Of a stretch of DNA of 60,000 bases, positions 1-17,255 are shown in pieces. The notes beneath the pieces were generated by a model. The model had not been told where the DNA came from. It saw only the letters and a program-made list of their open reading frames with translations, and ran no database searches. How positions within the stretch are numbered: the first letter of the stretch is position 1; every line of letters starts with the position of its first letter. The position numbers were made by a program, and so were the translations under genes. Source of the DNA: Liolophura sinensis (Eukaryota > Mollusca > Polyplacophora > Chitonida > Chitonidae); contig NC_088299.1 of the NCBI RefSeq assembly GCF_032854445.1, forward strand, positions 7,418,324-7,478,323. The letters run 5' to 3'.

Positions 1-558
1 TTTCATTGTAACGACATATTTAAAATGTATACACACTGTAATACACAGAAAATAATACCAGTACACTCTATACGAGTGTATATTACTTTCTGACATTTCA
101 CACGTGGCAATTCTCAGCTTTATTTATGCAGCACGGGACTGTGTGTGATTATGAAGTGATACATGTATATTCTCAAACTGACACCATGAAGTTTCAAGGG
201 GTCCCTTTTCACAAAGTATGTACAGCCCTATGTCCACGTTACTACCATGGCGACGTAATATCTACAGCACTGGTTGCCATGGAAGTTAAGTACATGTAAC
301 GTTACGTGCGGTTTTGAAATGGAACGCTGGTTGACACAGTAATACCTACTGCTGCATGATGGCGGGAAATAGACTTTTGCATGTTCACGTACAAGTATAT
401 ATCCCTGCACTTTGATTGGTTCGGTTTCTGTGTAGCTTAGGGACTTGTAAATACTTCACCTACACAACTTAAGTCATGCCCAGTTTAAAGATGATGATGT
501 TACGAGAGGAGCACGTTTGATGCAAGACCATTTTTAAAGTAACAGAAAGCTAAAATAT
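1..558. other. Unassigned left edge
   Basis: AT-rich, with no exon, repeat family or RNA gene recognised. Confidence 0.5.
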
Positions 559-958
559 GAAGTAAGGCTCTTCATACAGGCAAATGAAAAATATACGTAA
601 AAATACTTTTTTCGGGTTTTTTAAAGAGTGTTGAAAAACATTCAAATATTTATTAACTATGGTGGGCTTTATGAACCATACTGACAGTGTGTTCATGTGA
701 GAACTCTGATGACACATCACCTATTTTTCCTGATGTTCACCAGCAGGAAGGAATTTTTGGGAATATTATTTCAGTAATCTTTTACTATTGGATAAAAAGA
801 GATATTCCAACAGTCTGTGTCGTGATTGGAGTAAAAAAAACCCCTTAAAAGTGAAATGTTTGAGCGCCTTTAACTCTTTTCTCAAAAATCTAAAAAAAAA
901 ATAAATGCAAATATATTTATGTATAGTTTGAAGTGGTGTATTTTGCGGTGCCTACTTC
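559..958. mobile_element. Long-TIR palindromic element, copy 1
   Basis: It shares with 34042-34473 the ordered motifs GAAGTAAGG, AACTATGGTGGGCTTTATGA, TATTTCAGTAATCTTTTACT, GTGTCGTGATTGGAGT, CAAAAATCTAAAAAAAAAAT and GCCTACTTCGATTTTTA. This shows a dispersed family rather than chance similarity. Confidence 0.65.
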
Positions 959-3189
959 GATTTTTAAAGTTCTTTGCTTTTAAAAAATTTATCCTTGGGC
1001 ATAACCTGACCATATCAGAGAAAACAATATCGTCGGTCACTTGGCAATTTTTCTTTTTGTTTCCATAATGTAATGAAAAAAGATAGGGTTTAGAAAAAAA
1101 AATTAACATTTATAGGTAGAGAAAAAAAAATTCAAAATTTAAATAAAAATTCTGGAGCAGAGCCCTTTGGGGAGGGTCAGTGGGTTACGCCCAATGAGCA
1201 CATTTTAAATGATGGCCCAAGCAAGCCTGTTTTACTAGTAATATAGTAAAACTAGACTTCTGTGAGTGAATGGTGTTCATAATACATTTAATAATCCACA
1301 GCATTCCACAAATTCATTTTCTTACACGCACTGTGATATTGCGGATGAGAGAGAACAATTAATTTAAAAGATTTATATGGTGAATCAATTTTATGTACTG
1401 TACTTGTAACATATATTTTTAGAGTTACTTTTGAGCATGGGGGCAACAGAGTTTCCTGTCCTGTACCATACCAAAGATACCACTGTTAACATTGTGCTCA
1501 GACCTTGATTAAGTAAAAAAAAAAATATTCAGCTTTCACCTATAGTATGACAGTTTCCTTGATAAGTAAGTTTTCATTTTTTTTTTGTTTGACTTGGGTA
1601 GTTATGCAAACCTGTTGTTCAGTGTTTTGTGCACAGCCTAGCAGCATGCATAAATTTAAACCATAGGCATATATGTTTGCACTGGCTCATGCAACATACA
1701 TTGCCACACAAACCACATGCATGCAAATGCGCTCAACCAATATTGATTTAATTTAAGTCAAAATTTGATATCTGATTTGAATGGCAGGGTCAAATACGAG
1801 GACATTTTGATACCTTTTAGGATGCCTAAATTAAAGGACACCTAAAAAAAAGCCCAAGTTATGGGGAATGCTGCCTGATAAATCCAATTTATATGGATGA
1901 AAAAACAAAAAATCCTTACATCCACTTGCAATGACAACATGAAGTCTTACTCCGTACTTTCACAATACATAGGTTACTTCTGTTTCAAGGATTTACCTCC
2001 CTTGGCAAAGTATTGCCAGAACAGCACTGGACAGGTGAACTAATACCTTCTGTCAAGGGGCATAATCCATAAAAAGGAAGTATTCTATGTATTATGAAAA
2101 TCGTGGAATAAGATAAAATATTTTAGCCTACATGTCGATTAGCCTATCAAAAGGGTGCCCACATTAGAGAGCTGTATTTGGCCCTGAATGGTTATTTCTG
2201 GACTTCTAATTATTGTTACCTTCAGGTCAATCTGCCCTAGTTTGCACATCTTGGACAACAACCTATGGGTAATACTGAGTTATTTGACTAAGTCCAAAAT
2301 TGATTTGTGATCCAAAATCACTAAAACAAGAAATAACACTAAGATTTAACCACAAATTAGTGACTTGGCTGCACTGGCTATAATATCCATCATACTATAT
2401 GTATCCTTCAAGTATCTGAAAGGCCTGGAAAAATCTGAAAAATCTAACAAGGGCTTATAAACGATTAAGGAAATTATACAAAACACAATGACTAAATCTG
2501 CTGTCAGAAATTATGTTCTCCAGTGTTCAGAGGTTACAAAGTTTAAAATAGCAAAGTGAAAACAAACTGCTGCTTTAAAAAGAAAATAATATACCTGTAA
2601 ATAATTTAGTTGTGCGGGTGTGGTATACATCTTAAAAAAAGCACAAAGCAATGTGACTTTGTCATTTTTCTTTAAAGCTCACTCTGGGTGATTCATTTTC
2701 CTGCTCGTATATTTGCATGGACAATCCAAGCTAAGTTGACATCCAAGCTAAATACTACAATTCATATAAATTCATTAAGTCTGTAATGACTTCCATAAAA
2801 TTTCTATTTTTCTGAACATGACACAATCTTTACTAAAACCTTAAATTATAGTTGATCGATATAAAACAACGATTAACTTGAATAATCTGTTTTATGATTT
2901 CAGGAAAATGTGTCAACCATCCTCAATCACATAAAAACTTAGGCCTAGTTTGTTGCTAATATACTGTCCCTGAAGCCATTTCAGTATCACAATATATATG
3001 AAGTACTCAAGTTAGTTTTAACTTTAAAGAGATAAACTAACATATACGGACAGTGAGTCAATGTTTGTCAGCTGGCTTTCATTCACTATAAATCCACAGA
3101 TTACAACTTTTTCCACGATCAGCAAACACGGCAAAGGCTTTCTGTCAATGTTAGTTAGAGCAACAAACTCTCCAGTTTCTGTCACTCCC
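959..3189. other. Unassigned AT-rich stretch
   Basis: No open frame of substance. It contains homopolymer A/T runs only. Probably intronic or intergenic to WDR7. Confidence 0.5.
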
Positions 3190-4020
3190 AGATTGCTGGA
3201 CAAGACAACATATTTCTGTCAAGGTTTGTCCAGGCAATACATTCGTTTCAAGGTTGGCTTGGTAATATATTTCTGTCAATATTGTCCAAAGCAATATATT
3301 TCTGCCAATGTTGGCCAAAGCAATACACTTCTATCAATGTTGGCCAAGGCAAATGTATTTCTGTCATGTTAGTTATGGCAATCTGATGTACATTCGTTTC
3401 TGTCAATATTGTCCAAAACAATATATTTCTGCCAATGTTGGCCAAAGCAATACACTTCTATCAATGTTGGCCAAAGCAAATGTATTTCTGTTATGTTGGC
3501 TATGGCAATCTGATGTACATTCGCTTCAGTCAATAATGTCCAAGGCAATATATTTCTGCCAATCTTAGCCAAAGTCATATATTTCTATCACTGTTGGACA
3601 AGGCAATACACTTCTATCAATGTTGGCCAAAGCAAATGTATTTCTGTTATGTTGGCTATGGCAATCTGATGTACATTCGCTTCAGTCAATAATGTCCAAG
3701 GCAATATATTTCTGCCAATCTTAGCCAAAGCAATACCCTTCTATCAATGTTGACCAAGGCAAATGTATTTCTGTCATGTTAGTTATGGCAATCTGATGTA
3801 CATGCGTTTCTGTCAATATTGTCCAAAGCAATATATTTCTGCCAATGTTGGCCAAAGCAATACACTTCTATCAATGTTGGCCAAAGCAAATGTATTTCTG
3901 TTATGTTGGCTATGGCAATCTGATGTACATTCGCTTCAGTCAATAATGTCCAAGGCAATATATTTCTGCCAATCTTAGCCAAAGTCATATATTTCTATCA
4001 CTGTTGGACAAGGCAATGAT
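3190..4020. repeat. Degenerate tandem array of about 30-bp units with a higher-order duplication
   Basis: The basic unit is like TTCTGTCAATGTTGGCCAAG then GCAATATAT. Blocks of several units recur: GTTAGTTATGGCAATCTGAT followed by GTACAT at 3368 and 3780 starts two near-identical segments of about 230 bp, offset by 412 bp. Short open frames on both strands are artefacts of the repeat. Confidence 0.88.
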
Positions 4021-6391
4021 ATATCTGTGCTAGTGTTGGCTGAAGCAACTGAACAACAGTCAATTTTATTCAAATCAATACATTTCTGTCAATGTGTGGC
4101 AAACATTTAGATGTCTCTCAAAATTAACAGATACATTATCGAAAACATTAATCAAAGCATCAGGGTTTTTGATAATACTCAGTCAAACACACATGCTTTT
4201 GTTAAAGTAAGGCATTAGATTTTACTGATGTGCGAGAGTTAATGCAACACTGCTGCTTTTTACCAACAATCAAGCAACTTCATTCAATTTTTGCAAATTT
4301 CATTTTGGTCAACTTTATTCTGGTTACTTCCTGTAATTAACACAGATCTTCTGGTCTCTCATACACAACACTGATGAGTGAAACTTCCACACATGCGGTC
4401 TTGGCAGTCTCCAATGCAAAATTAGTATCAGGGTTGATGACTGCATTCTATGTACAGCTTCAGTCGTGTCAACTTGTTACACGCAATCTATCTACAACAA
4501 GCTAAGCTAGCTATCTAATTCTGATGCTCTGCCATGCTCAAGTGCTGAAGGGAGATAACTCTTACCCTGTCATCTTGCATTTCCCTAGACTCGCCTTGTA
4601 GATCAAACCTATAAATCTTGAGAAAAACAGAACACTAAAACTTGTAGAGGACAGTACAGAAAAAAGATCAATGCCAAATAAAGTCCTTAAAATCATTTGT
4701 GTTTCCAAGCACACCAGTGCAAACATTAACAGATGTAAAGATTTAGTTCTAATCTGGTAAAAAAACAAGTATCAGCTATGACACAAAAAGCCAAATAGCC
4801 ATGCACAGTACAGACAAAACAAGGGAGACAATCTATTCAGACTATTACTATTTGAAGAATACTAACGTCACAAACTGGACTACAGCACATGTAAAATGCT
4901 TACATCCTACTTTCTACAGGATCCAGGGAAAAGGCATTATGCAGGACTACTCACCCATTCTATCTACATGTACTTGGTTTATTCAGCCATTCTATCTCCA
5001 TGTACTTGGTTTATTCAGCCATTCTATCTACATGTACTTGGTGTAGTAATAGTTTTTTACGGACACATTAGAGCAACTTCAAAGCAACACTGGAGAATAT
5101 GGATGAGAATTCCACACACCCATCCCATATTCTGAAATTGGGATACTTTGAGTAACGTGAAGTACCAAATATGTCAAATATTTATGTTCTTCGTACTTGT
5201 CAAACCATTAGAGACTAATGTAACAAAGCAATAGACATATAAATAATCAATATTTCCGTGGCCATCACTGCTCTAACTGCCCAAGGGCCATGTGCACTAC
5301 AGAGTATAATTTGAAGTCACAGAGTCAGCTGTAAAGGTGGATTATGTTTTAGCGAAATACAACCTGTTGCTATAAATGACAAATGACATTTTTGTCTGAT
5401 TGCCACTATGATACACCATATGACATGCTACAATACATGACAATGGATATCACACAATTCTGACAGGACACATAAATACATAATTAAGTTTCGGCCTTGA
5501 ACACAGAAATAAAATCCAAACCATAATGTGTCCAAATCCCTATTTTTTTTTCAGTTACATATTTTGAACAGGATATATTTTTTATATTAAAGCACATCAA
5601 GACATGGTTAGACATTTGGTGAAAGCAGGAGAGACATAAAACGTTGTGTCATAAAATACACTTATTAATGGTTTTACCGGATCAAATAGATAACGCTAGA
5701 AGTTGTATAATGGCTTGGAATAGGTGTGTTTATAAGCAAAGCAAGCAAAAGCTGTCAAACAAACCTTTCCAAATCCCATGAAACAAACAATATGAATTTC
5801 TAGTAAATAACAAGTCTGAATTAATGAATCAACATACCACTCACCAGCTTTGTAACAAATAGTGCTAATCCATATTTGTGGGTCTAGAAGTTATAATAAC
5901 GCATCATATTATCTGTTAGGCCCCCTGACAACAATGTTTTGGCTCCATGACCTCACCGACACAACAGCAGATACAAAAGGACTGGCACATTACAATATAG
6001 ATTTGAGGGGTAACAACACATGCAGTATCAAAAGTAAAACGATACAACAGGGATCACTTTATCATAATGCTTTATGAGTCAAACTGTCCGAGCTTTCTTG
6101 TATCTCATAATGCCTCATACATGTATGTAATATTATAATGATAACACCTTTCGAAGTGAATTAAAGAATTCAAAGAAACACATATTTCAATATATTACTA
6201 AGGACTCATTCGATATGAGCTAGAATGCAGACTTTAACCCCTGTTTGGCTGGTTCAGCTGTAGTTTTATGTAAGGAAATTTCGTATCTAGGTATGTAGGT
6301 GAAATGTTACAGGTTTTTATCCCCTGTATCCCCTAAGTTTGTATGATCATATTTGAAAACTTCCTAGAACCATACTGAGAAGACTGATAAA
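4021..6391. other. Unassigned stretch left of the exon-derived array
   Basis: AT-rich and without a convincing exon. A 31-bp unit (CATTCTATCTACATGTACTT then GGTTTATTCAG) is repeated three times at 4958-5043. The next WDR7 exon, expected to encode a segment like FDAGD..LLCS and GGDF, was looked for on the minus strand and not found. Confidence 0.55.
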
Positions 6392-8032
6392 CAGGAGTAT
6401 AAAGAGCTTGGAGCAGACAATAAAAACTATCCTCTGGTTGCATGGACAGTGTGTCAACGCCTGAGCATTCAGACATGTAACGTGATACTAACCTGTCAGT
6501 ACTTGAAGCAGACAATAATTTATTTATTTATTTGATTGGTGTTTTACGCCGTACTCAAGACTATTTCACTTATACGACGGCGGCCAGCATTATGGTGGGA
6601 GGAAACCGGGCAGAGCCCGAAAGAAACCCACGACCATCCGCAGGTTGCTGGCAGACCTTCCCACGTACGGCCGGAGAGGAAGCCAGCATAAGCTGGACTT
6701 GAACTCACAGCGAACGCATTGGTGAGAGACTCCTGGGTCATTACGCTGTGCTAGCGCGCTAACCGACTGAGCCACGGAGGCCCCCCAGACAATAAGGACT
6801 GTCCTCTGTTTGTATTGGCAATGTGTCCACCTCTGGGCATTCAAACATGTAACTAGTGATACTAACCTGCCAGCACTGTTCTCTGGTTATATGGACAGTG
6901 TGTCAATGTCTAGGCATTCAAACATGTAACATGATACTAACCTGCCAATACTTGGAGCAGACAATTAGCACTGTCCTCTGGTTGTATGGACAGTGTGTCA
7001 ATGTCTAGGCATTCAAACATGTAACATGATACTAACCTGCCAATACTTGGAGCAGACAATTAGCACTGTCCTCTGGTTATATGGACAGTGTGTCAATGTC
7101 TAGGCATTCAAACATGTAACATGATACTAACCTGCCAATACTTGGAGCAGACAATTAGCACTGTCCTCTGGTTATATGGACAGTGTGTCAATGTCTAGGC
7201 ATTAAAACATGTAACATGATACTAACCTGCCAGTACTTGGAGCAGACAATTAGCACTGTCCTCTGGTTGTATGGACAGTGTGTCAATGTCTAGGCATTCA
7301 AACATGTAACATGATACTAACCTGCCAGTACTTGGGGCAGACAATAAAGGCTGTCCTCTGGTTATATGGACAGTGTGTCAACGTCTGGGCATTCAAACAT
7401 GTAACTAGTGATACTAACCTGCCAGTTTTTGGAGCCGACAATAAGGACTGTCCTCTGGTTGTATGGACAGTGTATCAACATCTGGGCATTCAAACATGTA
7501 ACTAGTGATACTAACCTGCCAGCACTGTTCTCTGGTTGTATGGACAGTGTGTCAACGTCTGGGCATTCAAACATGTAACTAGTGATACTAACCTGCCAGC
7601 ACTGTTCTCTGGTTGTATGGACAGTGTGTCAACGTCTGGGCATTCAAACATGTAACTAGTGATACTAACCTGCCAGCACTGTTCTCTGGTTGTATGGACA
7701 GTGTGTCAACGTCTGGGCGTTCAAACATGTAACTAGTGATACTAACCTGCCAGTTTTTGGAGCCGACAATAAGGACTGTCCTCTCGTTGTATGGACAGTG
7801 TGTCAACGTCTGGGCGTTCAAACATGTAATATGATACTAACCTACCAGTACTTGGAGCAAACAATAAGGACTATCCTCTGGTTGTATGGGCAATCTGTCA
7901 ACGTCTGGGCATTCAAACATGTAACATGATGCTAACCTGCCAGTACTTGGGGCAGACAATAAGAGATGTACTCTGGTTGTATGGGCAATGTGTCCACACC
8001 TGGGCGTTCAGACATGTGATGTGATACTAATC
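6392..8032 (-). repeat. Tandem array derived from WDR7 exon 6 plus its 5' splice site
   Basis: About 16 imperfect units stand head to tail. Long units are about 94-98 bp and short units about 75-78 bp; the short ones lack the segment around CTTGGAGCAGACAATAAGG. Read on the minus strand, each long unit carries the codons for NAQTLTHCPYNQRTVLIVCS and then SKYWQ, followed by CAG|GTTAGTATCA and 10-20 bases of linker. The left-most units (6392-6518 and 6786-6866) are the most diverged and are split by a SINE. Only the right-most, exon-proximal copy is joined to the 5' half of the exon and its acceptor. The array is therefore an expanded exon-intron junction, not an anonymous minisatellite. The units are not multiples of three overall, so they do not form one long frame. 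Confidence 0.88.
6519..6785 (-). mobile_element. tRNA-headed SINE (family A), full length, nested in the exon-derived array
   Basis: The reverse strand begins with a GGCCTCCGTGGCTCAGTCGG head (A-box-like) and GAGTTCAAGTCC (B-box-like). It ends with GTACGGCGTAAAACACCAAT and an (AAAT)n tail. The direct repeat CAGACAATAA on both sides (6509-6518 and 6786-6795) is a target-site duplication within one array unit. Confidence 0.88.
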
Positions 8033-15330
<7,298 letters not shown>

Positions 15331-15411
15331 CCTGACACTGGCAAACATATGCACAAACCACTATGTTCATGTGTTTGTTTACTATCGTGTAGTGTTTTTC
15401 AACCACTCATA

Positions 15412-15580
15412 TTTATTTGTTTATTTGCTTGATTGTTATTCAATATCATACTCAAGCAATTCCCACTCATATACAGATATAGTTAATGGTGGCAATCAGT
15501 TTTATGGGTGGAGGAAACAGAGGGTGCCAAGATAAACCACCGGCCATGGGCAAGTTATACACAGATTTTCCACATCATGT
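15412..15580 (-). mobile_element. Second SINE family (family B) fragment
   Basis: It contains TTATTTGCTTGATTGTTATT, TCAGTTTTATGGGTGGAGG and AAACCACCGGCCATGGGCAA. The layout parallels 43186-43340 and, in opposite orientation, 55845-55985. It resembles a SINE 3' half but differs from family A. Confidence 0.6.
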
Positions 15581-16822
15581 GTATGACATACACTTGCACA
15601 CCTTATTGTATTGGTGGAGTACAAGTGGTTTCTGACAAATGTAATACTGTACAAACATATCCATCATCACAACTGACCAATTTAAAATTGTCCCACGAAG
15701 AAATTCCGTGCCCAAGACAGAGACTGAACTGGCATTTCAGGGCTGGAGTCTGGCATCCTATCACTGTCCTTTTACTGACATCATTCTTTCACCAGTATGT
15801 GTGGAGGAAACCATCAATGGGCTATATCCCTGGGAAACCACTATCTTACCAGACACCTAACAAACCACCTGCTTTCAAGCTGCAACTACATTAGCTTAGG
15901 CTATATTCCACCTAATGATTTCATTGGTCGATGACAACTCAAATATGCAAAGTGAGAGAAGTAAATATTTGCTGAGATTTCCTCAAACAGACTTGCGGGA
16001 GCACTCAAAATTGTCAAAAGGAAAGAAAAATTAAGGTGTGCAGCTTTGGAGCACCTTGCAAAACAGCCTGATAAAATCAAACCATAAGACTTTTCGACAA
16101 GAGTGTTGAGACAAGTAAAATTTCATCAAAGACCTAAATCTTTCAAATTTGATCTCAAAACTAGTAGAGCCTGATTAATTTAAGTGAACTGTATGAAAAA
16201 GTAGCATTTCCATCGAGTTCCCTAAGCTGAAGAGCTTGCTTGAAAACTTAAATAACTGTGTACAGTGTTTTCACACGATTTAATCTAAAGAAAAATAGGC
16301 CTACATCTTTGACCATGTTAAAACTGTATGTTTGTGATTCTGTTTGTGATTCTGATCACAGCTCTTGACAGGCCGCGAACTGGCCTCTCTGCACAGTGGA
16401 CTATTCCACATCACCTGTATCCACCATATTCTCTTTTGACTTGCACAAATTCACACAACACGAAACCGAACATTTATCTGAGGTGTTAGTGCATGTAACT
16501 ACTGCAACAAAGGAAGTACAAAATAAAGAATACTTGCGTCCAAAGCAATCCGGTATTCAAAATGATAATGTATCTGTCAATGTAGGCCTATCTGTCATCT
16601 TCTTTCAGGTCTCATGAGCCGAGCAACGCCATGTGTAGACAGCTCCGCGCTAAAACCTACGCCGAACTATTATATTATATGAAAAAGATAGTTTAACCTT
16701 TTAATGTTACTAGTGATGTAAAGAAGAGTATATTTAAAAGTAATGTTCTATCTAAAACTTATACAGTAATCAAAATCTTAGAATAAAAAAGCCTCGACGT
16801 ATCATTAGTGTAGTGATATTCC

Positions 16823-16830
16823 ACTTCCGG
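16823..16830 (+). promoter_or_regulatory. ETS-type motif upstream of EMC5
   Basis: ACTTCCGG lies 105 bp upstream of the EMC5 start codon. Such ETS/GABP sites are common in promoters of housekeeping genes. Function here is inferred from position only. Confidence 0.4.
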
Positions 16831-16934
16831 TTTGTGATGCGGTTGGACTGCTCAGGGGCGATAACCGATGCATTGTTCCGATCATCAAATTGCAACAACA
16901 ACGCACGCTGTGGTCGTGACTGTGATTGCTTGTC

Positions 16935-17255
16935 ATGGCTTCGTTTCTACACAAATTCTGCGTTACATTTGGACTTGTGGCCTTAGCGCACGCTGCGTAT
17001 TCGGCAGCACAACACAGAACCTATTTGAGGCTCACTGAACAGGAATTTACCACTCTGCCTCAAGACATTTTTGTGCAATGCATATTTGGACTGATCATGA
17101 CGTACTACGGTGTCGTCCATGTCGCCGGCGCGTTCAAAGAGATTCGGGCCAGCGCTGAATTGGAGAGTAAAACCTGGGATATGCTTAGCAACAGACAGTC
17201 TTTCTTTGTGTTTAATCACAGGGGAAAGTCAATGTTTGAGGAGAGAGACGAGTAA
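16935..17255 (+). CDS. MMGT1: EMC5 / MMGT1, ER membrane protein complex subunit 5
   Basis: EMC5 is a core membrane subunit of the ER membrane protein complex, which inserts tail-anchored and multipass proteins; it is also named membrane magnesium transporter 1. The 106-residue product matches vertebrate MMGT1 throughout: GLVALAHAAYSAAQHR with RLTEQE (about residues 10-36), a second membrane segment around FGLIMTYYGVVHVAGAFK, then SFFVFNHRG near the C-terminus. Two transmembrane segments are expected and seen. The start is the ATG at 16935, matching the family's N-terminus; an in-frame TTG nine bases earlier is ignored. The frame ends TAA at 17253-17255. It is shorter than the 131-residue human protein, lacking the poorly conserved C-terminal extension. 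No intron interrupts it. It is divergent from WDR7. Confidence 0.95.
   Translation: MASFLHKFCVTFGLVALAHAAYSAAQHRTYLRLTEQEFTTLPQDIFVQCIFGLIMTYYGVVHVAGAFKEIRASAELESKTWDMLSNRQSFFVFNHRGKSMFEERDE

Larger units (their letters stand above)
15331..16934. other. Intergenic region between divergent WDR7 and EMC5 genes
   Basis: About 1.6 kb separates the two start codons. It holds WDR7 5' UTR sequence near 15,331, a fragment of a second SINE family (about 15,412-15,580), unassigned AT-rich DNA, and a slightly GC-richer part at 16,600-16,930 likely to contain the EMC5 promoter. UTR exons of WDR7 could lie here but cannot be placed by eye. Confidence 0.6.

Noticed and set aside
4330-4450. Minus-strand open segment of about 36 codons (ALETAKTACVEV, YERPEDLC), preceded by an AG
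   Set aside because: It looks somewhat protein-like but matches no WDR7 segment and no family I can name, and it ends in a stop without a donor. It may be part of an unlisted repeat.
4565-4605. Possible WDR7 exon 7 (TTTATAG acceptor, FDLQGESREMQDD, GTAAGA donor)
   Set aside because: The first bases give the wrong phase after exon 6 (GTT TGA stop in phase 0), and beyond the initial FD the peptide does not match the family.
6519-6785. tRNA gene in the SINE heads
   Set aside because: A- and B-box-like motifs are present, but the cloverleaf is not complete and the sequence continues into the SINE body.
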